NCBI RefSeq assembly: GCF_000802385.1
Contig: NZ_JTDN01000001.1
Location: 1,929,501-1,993,500 of the forward strand
DNA length: 64,000 bases
Reading direction: 5' to 3'
DNA from: Croceibacterium mercuriale
GTDB lineage: Bacteria > Pseudomonadota > Alphaproteobacteria > Sphingomonadales > Sphingomonadaceae
Shown here: one piece after another, positions 17,029 to 23,805 of the stretch
How positions within the stretch are numbered: position 1 is the first letter of the stretch
How the letters are laid out: each line of letters begins with the position of its first letter
Translations under genes and position numbers: made by a program
The notes under the pieces: generated by a model
Told to the model about the DNA's origin: nothing
The model's input: only the letters and a program-made list of their open reading frames with translations
Databases searched by the model: none

Positions 17029-18008
17029 GGGCGCGGCTCCGGGGCTGGTGCGATGCTTCGCAGGAAGCCGTCGATGTCTGCCACGATCTGGCTCGCATAT
17101 GGCTCGAACAGCCAGAACGCATGCGGCTGGTCCGCGAAGTGGACATGGCGATTGGGTATGCCGTGCGCGTCGAGAACCGGCAGGACCTTCTCCATCCCCG
17201 CCGTGAACCGGTCCTGCTCGCCACTGATGATGAGTGTCGGCGGCGAGCGGTGGCCGACATGGGTCGCCGCGCTCGCCTCGCGCCAGCGGTCGGGCGCCTG
17301 CTCCCACGAGCCGCCCAGCCATCGCGCCGCCGGGGTGGCGTCGTTGCGGTTCTCGTTGGCGAGGGCCAGCGGCACGGTGAAGTCGATCACGCCATCGATA
17401 TCGATCAACGCGTTGACCCTGGGCGCATCGTCCGGTCCGCTGCTGAACAGCGCCGACCCGCCGGTATAGGCGAGGAGCGAAGCCATCTGCCCGCCCGAGG
17501 ATTCGCCGCCGATCGCGATTCGCGCCGGATCGATGCCGAACTCGCCCGCCTGCGCCATGGTCCAGCGGATGGCATCGTTCACGTCGAGCAGGCCCGCCGG
17601 ATACCCGGCTTCGAGTGCAAGGCGGAATTCGGGCAGGACGACGACATAGCCGCGCTGCGCCAGCAGGCTGGCCATGGCGTAGAAGTTCGACTTGTTGCCC
17701 GCATGCCAGCCGCCGCCATGAACCAGCACGATCGCCTGCCCCAGCTTCGCCGTCGCAGGCGGCAGGAAGATGTCGCTGTGCAGTTCCCTCTCGCCGATCG
17801 TCTTGTACAGCCGATCGAACAGCATCTGCTGGCCCTCGACCATGGTCAGCACGGGCAGGCGGAACTCCGGATGCTCCGCCCCGTTCGCCGCGAGACGCCG
17901 GGAAACCGTGTAGCTGTCGTCGACGGGAATGGTCTGGGCTGCCGCCGGCAGGTGCGACAGGGCCGCCAGCAATGGCACCAGACTGCCCGAGATTACCTGC
18001 CTGATCAT
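17025..18008 (-). CDS. Secreted HSL-type alpha/beta-hydrolase (candidate pectin or xylan acetylesterase)
   Basis: This 327-residue protein has a signal peptide (MIRQVISGSLVPLLAALSHLPAAAQ). It carries the HGGGW oxyanion motif (residues 97-101) and the nucleophile motif GESSG with Ser170, as in hormone-sensitive-lipase-like esterases. The acid and base lie near 'ISGEQDRF' and 'DQPHAFWLF'. The start at 18008 has GGAGAG upstream and is preferred to an in-frame start at 18053. It is directly coupled to the pectinesterase-like gene by a GTGA overlap, so deacetylation of the same polymer is a reasonable inference. Acetyl specificity itself cannot be read from the sequence. Confidence 0.75.
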   Translation of the reverse strand: MIRQVISGSLVPLLAALSHLPAAAQTIPVDDSYTVSRRLAANGAEHPEFRLPVLTMVEGQQMLFDRLYKTIGERELHSDIFLPPATAKLGQAIVLVHGGGWHAGNKSNFYAMASLLAQRGYVVVLPEFRLALEAGYPAGLLDVNDAIRWTMAQAGEFGIDPARIAIGGESSGGQMASLLAYTGGSALFSSGPDDAPRVNALIDIDGVIDFTVPLALANENRNDATPAARWLGGSWEQAPDRWREASAATHVGHRSPPTLIISGEQDRFTAGMEKVLPVLDAHGIPNRHVHFADQPHAFWLFEPYASQIVADIDGFLRSIAPAPEPRP

Positions 18009-18192
18009 GCTCTCTCCATCGCCGCATCGTGAGGCCCGGAAAGCTGTCGCCACGCCACGTGCGCGTCAATGCAATTCGCCCGGGGCCGCCGTTCACGCGC
18101 CGCACCGCTCCGGGGACACAGAGGATCATCCGGCGAACTCTCCGGGACAATCCGATGAAGGACGTATTCGCTCGTCCATTCGATGGCTGCGC

Positions 18193-18221
18193 TTGACGAC
18201 ATACCAACCAGTCGGTATGTG
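18193..18221 (+). promoter_or_regulatory. Promoter of the tetR-AHSA1-DUF4287 unit
   Basis: TTGACG (18193-18198, 5/6 to consensus) is followed after 17 bases by TATGTG (18216-18221). The predicted transcription start falls at about 18227-18229, which is the regulator's own ATG. The TetR mRNA may therefore be leaderless; no Shine-Dalgarno precedes the ATG. Confidence 0.5.
18199..18220. promoter_or_regulatory. TetR-type operator palindrome
   Basis: ACATACC (18199-18205) and GGTATGT (18214-18220) are perfect 7-base inverted arms around an 8-base spacer. The palindrome fills the space between the -35 and -10 elements and covers the -10. The 22-base size is usual for TetR dimers, implying autorepression by the adjacent regulator. 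Confidence 0.6.
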
Positions 18222-18226
18222 AAGCT

Positions 18227-18838
18227 ATGGCAAAGGCAAGCACCCCTTCTGACGCGCGGCAAAGACTCCTCGATGCTGCGCTGGTGCTCGTCCGGCGGCA
18301 GGGGTTCGCCGCAACCACGATCGACCAGCTGTGCGCCATGGCCCACACGACCAAGGGCGGGTTCTTTCACCACTTCGCCTCCAAGGAGGCGCTGGGGATC
18401 GCCGCCGCCCAGCACTGGAGCACCACGACGGAGCCGTTCTTCGCCGCCGCCGCATACCATGCGGCATCGGACGCGCTGGATCGCGTCTTGGGCTATCTCG
18501 ACCTGCGCGAGGCCATGATCGAAGGGGACACGGATGCGTTCACCTGCCTGGCCGGAACGCTGGCGCAAGAGGTTCACCAGTCCCACCCGATGATCGCCCG
18601 CGCCGCGCAGGGCGCGATCGAGGACCATGCCCGCACGCTGGAGGCCGATCTGGCCACTGTCCTCGGCCCTGGGTCCGGCAGTGCCGCGCAGGCGCACAGT
18701 CTGGCGATGCACATCCAGGTGGTGCTGCAGGGCGCCTTCGTGATCGCCAAGGCGCAGGGCGATCTGGCGACTGCGCGCCAGAGTGTGCGCCATCTGAAGA
18801 CGTACATAATGATGATCTGCAAAGGAGAAGCCGAATGA
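18227..18838 (+). CDS. TetR/AcrR family transcriptional regulator
   Basis: This 203-residue protein has an N-terminal helix-turn-helix (residues ~10-55): 'RQRLLDAALVLVRRQGFAATTIDQLCAMAHTTKGGFFHHFASKEAL' is read as a typical TetR DNA-binding domain with the recognition helix around TTKGGFFHHF. The C-terminal ligand-binding domain has 'CLAGTLAQEVHQSHP' and 'VVLQGAFVIAKAQGD', like the YcdC/AcuR-type group. It is preceded by its own operator and promoter and followed by an ATGA overlap with the AHSA1 gene, so autoregulation together with repression of the downstream genes is likely. The effector is unknown. Confidence 0.87.
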   Translation: MAKASTPSDARQRLLDAALVLVRRQGFAATTIDQLCAMAHTTKGGFFHHFASKEALGIAAAQHWSTTTEPFFAAAAYHAASDALDRVLGYLDLREAMIEGDTDAFTCLAGTLAQEVHQSHPMIARAAQGAIEDHARTLEADLATVLGPGSGSAAQAHSLAMHIQVVLQGAFVIAKAQGDLATARQSVRHLKTYIMMICKGEAE

Positions 18839-19284
18839 CCGACAGTCTGGCATTGAGCGTGGAGCGGACGATTGAGGCCCCGGTGGAACAGGTATGGTCG
18901 ACCATGACCGACCGCATCGAGGAATGGTTCTGCCCCAGGCCGTGGCGAGCGGAAGCGCGGGTGCTGGAATGGCGCCCCGGTGGACGGAGCCTGATCGTCA
19001 TGCACGGTCCCGATGGCGAGGAGATGCCGAACGAGGGGGTCGTGCTGGCATTCGAGCCCAACCGGCGCTTCGTGTTCACGGACGCCTTCACCGCCGACTG
19101 GCACCCGGCCGGGCCGTTCATGGTCGGGATCTTCGAAGTGACAGCGGATGGCGGGCGCAGCATCTTCCGCGCGACCGCCCGGCACTGGACGGAAGAGGCG
19201 TTCGCGCAGCATCGCGACATGGGGTTCGAGGAAGGCTGGGGCACGATGGCCGACCAGCTGAAGGCCCTGGCCGAGAGCAACTGA
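18835..19284 (+). CDS. SRPBCC/AHSA1 domain protein
   Basis: This 149-residue soluble protein has the START/SRPBCC-like pattern of AHSA1 proteins: N-terminal 'LSVERTIEAPVEQVWSTMTD', the strand 'VLEWRPGGRSLIVM', 'FEPNRRFVFTDAF' and a C-terminal helix 'HRDMGFEEGWGTMADQLKAL'. AHSA1-family proteins bind hydrophobic ligands; their roles are mostly unknown. The ATG overlaps the TetR stop (ATGA), and AAAGGAG lies upstream inside the TetR gene. Coupling with a TetR suggests the pair responds to the same small hydrophobic compound. Confidence 0.85.
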   Translation: MTDSLALSVERTIEAPVEQVWSTMTDRIEEWFCPRPWRAEARVLEWRPGGRSLIVMHGPDGEEMPNEGVVLAFEPNRRFVFTDAFTADWHPAGPFMVGIFEVTADGGRSIFRATARHWTEEAFAQHRDMGFEEGWGTMADQLKALAESN

Positions 19285-19351
19285 TCCGACCCGTCGCTTC
19301 GCGGCTGACGAGACAGCCCGACCTTTCCTCCGACTTCAAGGGAGTACCACC

Positions 19352-19561
19352 ATGGCTGACCAGACCATCAAGGGACCGGCATCCTACTTTCCATCGATCG
19401 AGAAGAAGTACGGGCGCCCCGTCGCCGAATGGCAGCAGATCGTCCGCGATCATCCGTCGCGCAAGCATATGGAACTGGTCGCCATGCTGAAGAACGAACA
19501 TGGACTGGGGCATGGTCACGCCAACGCCATCGTCGCGCACACCCTCGCCTCGACCGGGTGA
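19352..19561 (+). CDS. DUF4287 family protein
   Basis: This 69-residue protein is 'MADQTIKGPASYFPSIEKKY' followed by 'GRPVAEWQQIV', then 'HMELVAMLKNEHGLGHGHAN' and AIVAHTL. It matches the small DUF4287 family (ion-binding-like, function unknown), common in Sphingomonadales and other bacteria beside AHSA1-type genes. The AAGGGAG upstream of the ATG is a strong ribosome-binding site. It lies 67 bases after the AHSA1 gene and is probably part of the same TetR-controlled transcript. Confidence 0.85.
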   Translation: MADQTIKGPASYFPSIEKKYGRPVAEWQQIVRDHPSRKHMELVAMLKNEHGLGHGHANAIVAHTLASTG

Positions 19562-19729
19562 CCTGGCGGCGCTGCTTCGTAGAGGTGCGGCGGCCTCGAC
19601 CGGATGCGACAGGCCGAGGCTCCCCTTGCGCTTACGGTTTGCCCCGCCGCCGATTTGTGATCAGATGGGCACATGATCGTCCGGGCGCAGGCGGAGGCCG
19701 CACCGGTGTGTCGCAGCAGGGGGACTACC

Positions 19730-21130
19730 ATGAGATTACGATGGCTTACGGGCGCCGCGATGCTGGCGCTTGCCGCCTGCGGACAGCCGGAGCGGACCGG
19801 CAGCGCCTCCTCCTCCCCCGCTGAGCGGGTCGCCTTCCCGGGCGATCCGTTCCCGTCCACCTACAAGCCTTATCCCGGGGTCACGACGCTGATCACCAAC
19901 GCCACCATCTTCGACGGCGAAGGCGGGCGGGTCGATGGTGGATCGGTCCTGCTGGCCGACGGCAAGGTGGTGGCGGTCGGCACGGACGTGAACGCGCCGG
20001 CCGACGCCGTGGTGATCGACGGCACGGGGAAGTTCGTCACCCCGGGCATCATCGACATCCACAGCCATTTGGGCGACTATCCCACCCCTTCCGTGGATGC
20101 GCATTCCGACGGCAACGAGGCGACCGATCCCGTGACCGCGCAGGTCTGGGCCGAACATTCGGTCTGGCCCCAGGACCCCGGCTTCGCCCGCGCACTGACC
20201 AATGGCGGCGTTACCACCATCCAGATCCTGCCTGGCTCCGCCAACCTGTTCGGCGGGCGGTCGGTCACCGTGAAGAACGTCTATGCCCGCACGGTGCAGG
20301 AGATGAAGTTCCCGGGCGCGCCCTATGGGCTGAAGATGGCCTGTGGGGAGAACCCCAAGCGCGTCTACGGCAGCCGCAACCAGATGCCGTCCACCCGCAT
20401 GGGCAATGTCGCGGTCAACCGGGCCACCTGGCAGGAAGCCCGCGAATACATGGCCGAATGGGACAAGTACGCGGATGAAGGCGGCGACGTGCCGGAACGC
20501 GACCTGCAGATGGACACGCTGGTCGGCGTGCTGAAGGGCGACATCCTGGTCCACAACCATTGCTACCGCGCAGACGAGATGGCCGTCGTGCTCGATATGG
20601 CGGAGGAGTTCGGTTACAAGGTCACCAGCTTCCAGCACGCGGTGGAGGCGTACAAGATCGCCGACCTGCTGAAGGAACACGGCACCTGCGCCAGCGTCTG
20701 GGCGGACTGGTGGGGTTTCAAGATGGAATCCTACGACGCCATCTACGAGAACCTGCCCCTGCTGGAGGCGCAGGGCGCCTGCGCCACCATCCATTCGGAC
20801 GATCAGGACGGCATCCAGCGGCTGAACCAGGAGGTCGGCAAGGCGCTGGGCGACGGACGCCGCATGGGCATCGACATCAGCGACGAACAGGCATGGACCT
20901 GGCTCAGCTTCAACCCCGCCACCGCGCTGGGCATCGCCGAACAGACCGGCAGCCTGCAACCCGGAAAGATGGCTGATATCGTGCTGTGGAGCGGCAACCC
21001 GTTCAGCACCTACACCCGGACGGAGAAGGTGTGGATCGATGGCGCGCTGCTGTATGATGCGGATGATCCCACGCGCCGCCCGGTATCCGATTTCGAACTG
21101 GGCCAGGTCGGCGAAGGAGATGTGAAGTGA
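19730..21130 (+). CDS. Amidohydrolase family lipoprotein (metal-dependent)
   Basis: This 466-residue protein has a lipobox LAAC (Cys17). The composite domain opens with 'TLITNATIFDGEGG' and the barrel carries the HxH metal site 'PGIIDIHSHLG' (His111, His113). Further candidate ligands are in 'DILVHNHCYRADEM', 'TSFQHAVEAYK' and the Asp of 'ATIHSDDQDG'. The C-terminal 'GSLQPGKMADIVLWSGNPFS' is typical of imidazolonepropionase- or prolidase-like amidohydrolases of subtype III. The start at 19730 follows CAGGGGGA; an in-frame start at 19673 would bury the lipoprotein signal. The natural substrate is unknown. It overlaps the next gene by GTGA. Confidence 0.82.
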   Translation: MRLRWLTGAAMLALAACGQPERTGSASSSPAERVAFPGDPFPSTYKPYPGVTTLITNATIFDGEGGRVDGGSVLLADGKVVAVGTDVNAPADAVVIDGTGKFVTPGIIDIHSHLGDYPTPSVDAHSDGNEATDPVTAQVWAEHSVWPQDPGFARALTNGGVTTIQILPGSANLFGGRSVTVKNVYARTVQEMKFPGAPYGLKMACGENPKRVYGSRNQMPSTRMGNVAVNRATWQEAREYMAEWDKYADEGGDVPERDLQMDTLVGVLKGDILVHNHCYRADEMAVVLDMAEEFGYKVTSFQHAVEAYKIADLLKEHGTCASVWADWWGFKMESYDAIYENLPLLEAQGACATIHSDDQDGIQRLNQEVGKALGDGRRMGIDISDEQAWTWLSFNPATALGIAEQTGSLQPGKMADIVLWSGNPFSTYTRTEKVWIDGALLYDADDPTRRPVSDFELGQVGEGDVK

Positions 21131-22422
21131 AGCGCGCATTGCTGGGCGCCGCAGCGCTGCTGCTGGCCGTGCCTGCGGGCGCACAGACCATCGCCATCAC
21201 CGGCGGCACCGTGGCGATCGGCGATGGATCGCAGCCGATCCCCAATGGCACCGTCATCCTGCGCGACGGGCGGGTGATCGCCGCCGGCAGCCGCGTGGCG
21301 GTGCCCGCCGGTGCCCGCACCATCGATGCCACCGGCAAGTGGGTGTCCCCCGGGCTGGTCGTCGGCCTGGCGCCGGTCGGGCTGGTGGAGGTCAGCGGCG
21401 TGGAGGAGACGGACGACACCGATCCCGGCAAGTCGCCCTTCTCCGCCGCAATCGACGTGGCGTCGGCGATCAATCCCCGGGCGCAGCCGCTGCAGGTGAC
21501 CCGGGCAGAAGGCTACACCCGCGCGATCGTGGGGCCGGTCGCGGGGAACTCGATCTTCGCCGGGCAAGGCGCGATCATCGACCTGGGCACCGACATGGAT
21601 GCGCTGATGCAGGCGCGCGCCTTCCAGTATGCGGAGCTGGGGCAGGTTGGCGGGCGCAATGTCGGCGGCGGTCGCCCGGGCGTCTTCGCCTATCTGCGCA
21701 ACGCCCTGTTCGAAGCGGAAGCGTACCGGCGCGACCAGCAGGCGCTCAGCCCCGCGCTGCGGACCGGCCATGACGGGTTCGAACGCCAGCTGACCCGGCT
21801 GGACGCCGCGGCGCTGGTGGCCGTGGTCGACGGCAGCGTGCCGCTGTTCGTCAACGTCAACCGTGCCAGCGACATCCTGACCGTGCTGCGCTTCAACCAG
21901 GAATTCCCGGCGATCAGGCTGGTGCTGGTCGGCGCGCATGAGGGATGGATGGTGGCGCCGCAGATCGCCGCCGCGGGCGTGCCGGTGATCACCACCGCGC
22001 TGACCGACCTGCCGGAAACCTTCGAAAGCCTGGCCGCGACCCGTTCCAATGTCGGGCGGCTGCGGGCCGCCGGCGTGAAGGTGGCGCTGCGGACCACGCG
22101 CAACACCGCGCAGGAGGCCGGCAACCTGGTGGCCCTGGCACAGCTGCCGGGCGCAACCGGGCTGGACTGGGGCGCTGCCTTCGCCACCATCACCTCCGCC
22201 CCGGCAGAGATCGTCGGCATGGGCGCGGAGTTCGGCTCCCTGCTGCCGGGGCGCCGGGCGGACGTGGTGATCTGGGACGGTGACCCGCTGGAGGTGCAAT
22301 CGGGCGTGGAACAGGTGTTCATCGACGGGGTGGAGCAATCGCTAGACACCCATATGAGCCGCCTGCGCGACCGGTACCGCCAGGCGCAGCCGGGCAGCCT
22401 GCCAAAAGCCTACGAACGGTAA
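21127..22422 (+). CDS. Amidohydrolase-like secreted protein lacking the HxH metal site
   Basis: This 431-residue protein has a signal peptide (LLGAAALLLAVPAGAQ) and starts at a GTG overlapping the previous stop. The amidohydrolase fold is recognisable ('ITGGTVAIGDGSQPIPNGTV', 'PAGARTIDATGKWVSPG', 'LPGRRADVVIWDGDPLEVQ'). At the HxH position, however, the sequence reads 'PGLVVGLAPVG': Val79, Leu81 and Pro83 replace Asp, His and His of its neighbour. It may be a non-catalytic partner of the upstream enzyme or use another chemistry. Translational coupling supports a two-subunit arrangement in the periplasm. Confidence 0.78.
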   Translation: MKRALLGAAALLLAVPAGAQTIAITGGTVAIGDGSQPIPNGTVILRDGRVIAAGSRVAVPAGARTIDATGKWVSPGLVVGLAPVGLVEVSGVEETDDTDPGKSPFSAAIDVASAINPRAQPLQVTRAEGYTRAIVGPVAGNSIFAGQGAIIDLGTDMDALMQARAFQYAELGQVGGRNVGGGRPGVFAYLRNALFEAEAYRRDQQALSPALRTGHDGFERQLTRLDAAALVAVVDGSVPLFVNVNRASDILTVLRFNQEFPAIRLVLVGAHEGWMVAPQIAAAGVPVITTALTDLPETFESLAATRSNVGRLRAAGVKVALRTTRNTAQEAGNLVALAQLPGATGLDWGAAFATITSAPAEIVGMGAEFGSLLPGRRADVVIWDGDPLEVQSGVEQVFIDGVEQSLDTHMSRLRDRYRQAQPGSLPKAYER

Positions 22423-22431
22423 TGGCCGGCC

Positions 22432-22473
22432 GGGGTGTGCTGCCGCCGGCGGTGGCATGCCCCGGCACACCCC
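22432..22473 (+). terminator. Compound hairpin between amidohydrolase pair and thrC
   Basis: GGGGTGTGC (22432-22440) pairs with GCACACCCC (22465-22473). Inside it TGCCGCC (22441-22447) pairs with GGTGGCA (22451-22457) with one G-T. The strong nested structure directly follows the stop at 22422, but the trailing T run is minimal. Confidence 0.42.
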
Positions 22474-22537
22474 TTGCCGCGCACGGCCCGGCGTATCCGG
22501 TTCCCCGGGGGCCGGGCATGGCGCTATAGGCGAGATC

Positions 22538-23761
22538 ATGAACCACAACGTCGTGACCGATCGCCCGACCTTCGTGACGCATCTGGAATGCTCGATCTCG
22601 GGCGAACGCTACGATGCGGACAGGCTGCATGGCCTGTCCCGAGCCGGACGGCCCTTGCTGGTGCGCTACGATCTTGCGGCGGTCAGGGCCCGCCTGTCGC
22701 GTGACGAGGTGGAAACGCGGCAGACCGACATGTGGCGCTGGCGCGAACTGCTGCCGGTGCGCGGGACGGAGAACATCGTCTCGCTGGGCGAGATCGAGAC
22801 CCCGCTCATTCCGATTCCCGCCAGCGGCGGGCCGCGCGTCCTAGTCAAGGACGAGGGGCGGCTGCCCACCGGCAGCTTCAAGGCACGCGGGCTGGTCATG
22901 GCCGTCGCCATGGCGCGGGAGCTGGGCGTGAAGCGCATCGCCATGCCGACCAACGGCAATGCCGGCGCCGCGCTCGCGGCCTATGCCAGCCGCTGCGGGA
23001 TCGAGACGATCGTCTTCTGCCCGGAAGACACGCCGGAGGTGAACGTGCGCGAGATCGCCATGCAGGGCGCGCGCGTGTGGCGGGTCAACGGGCTGATCGA
23101 CGATTGCGGCGCCATCGTCGGCAAGGGCGCGGCCGAGGGTCACTGGTTCGATTTCTCGACCCTGAAGGAACCGTACCGGATCGAAGGCAAGAAGACGATG
23201 GGCCTGGAACTGGCCGCGCAGCTCGGCTGGCGCCTGCCCGACGCGATCTTCTACCCCACGGGCGGCGGCACCGGCCTGATCGGCATGTGGAAGGCGTTCG
23301 ACGAACTGGAGCAGCTCGGCTGGATCGGCCCGGAGCGGCCGCGCATGTATGCCGTTCAGGCGTCGGGCTGCGCGCCGATCGTGCGCGCATTCGAGGCGGG
23401 CGAGGAACATGCCGAGCGCTGGGAGGATGCGCACACCGTCGCCGCAGGGATCCGCGTGCCGCGCGCCGTCGGCGACTTCCTGATCCTGCGGGCGGTCCGC
23501 GAAAGCGGCGGCAAGGCGCTGGCCGTCGGCGACCCGGCCATCATGCAGGCGGTCGAGGATTGCGCCCGGCGCGAAGGCCTGCTGCTCTGCCCCGAAGGGG
23601 GCGCGACGCTGGCCGCCTACCGCGAGGCGCTGAAGACCGGCGAGGTGGACGAGACCGAGCAGGTGGTGCTGTTCAACTGCGCCACCGGCCTGAAGTACCC
23701 GATGCCGCCCGCACCCGACACGCTCGACCGCCACGCAGAGATCGACTTTGCCGCACTGTAG
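22538..23761 (+). CDS. thrC: Threonine synthase
   Basis: This 407-residue PLP-dependent fold II enzyme converts O-phosphohomoserine to threonine. Visible features are 'THLECSISGERYDADRLHGL' at the N-terminus, the PLP lysine in 'LPTGSFKARGL' (Lys115), 'MPTNGNAGAALAAYASRCGI' as the substrate/phosphate loop, 'IFYPTGGGTGLIGMWKAFDEL' and 'VLFNCATGLKYP' near the C-terminus. The start at 22538 is preferred because an in-frame reading to 22457 lies in the hairpin region. It is the longer, thermophile/plant-like type with an N-terminal extension. It stands alone between a terminator-like hairpin and a convergent operon. Another fold II activity (for example a threonine dehydratase relative) is less likely. 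Confidence 0.8.
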   Translation: MNHNVVTDRPTFVTHLECSISGERYDADRLHGLSRAGRPLLVRYDLAAVRARLSRDEVETRQTDMWRWRELLPVRGTENIVSLGEIETPLIPIPASGGPRVLVKDEGRLPTGSFKARGLVMAVAMARELGVKRIAMPTNGNAGAALAAYASRCGIETIVFCPEDTPEVNVREIAMQGARVWRVNGLIDDCGAIVGKGAAEGHWFDFSTLKEPYRIEGKKTMGLELAAQLGWRLPDAIFYPTGGGTGLIGMWKAFDELEQLGWIGPERPRMYAVQASGCAPIVRAFEAGEEHAERWEDAHTVAAGIRVPRAVGDFLILRAVRESGGKALAVGDPAIMQAVEDCARREGLLLCPEGGATLAAYREALKTGEVDETEQVVLFNCATGLKYPMPPAPDTLDRHAEIDFAAL

Positions 23762-23776
23762 GACGATCGCCTGAAC

Positions 23777-23805
23777 GCCGGCCCCTGCACGATCAGGGGT
23801 CCGGC
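23777..23805. terminator. Bidirectional terminator between thrC and paoC
   Basis: GCCGG+CCCCTG (23777-23787) pairs with CAGGGG-T-CCGGC (23794-23805): 11 base pairs with one bulged T and a 6-base loop. It lies just after the thrC stop and overlaps the paoC stop codon, serving both convergent genes. Confidence 0.55.

Noticed and set aside
14656-18354. A single 1232-codon leftward open frame spanning the pectinesterase-like gene and beyond
   Set aside because: Upstream of 17028 it is only the shadow frame of the HSL esterase gene; the true protein begins at the GTG with a signal peptide and GTGA overlap.
19593-19620. GCCTCG/CGAGGC inverted repeat after the DUF4287 gene as a terminator
   Set aside because: Only a 6-base stem with a 16-base loop and no T run; too weak to call.
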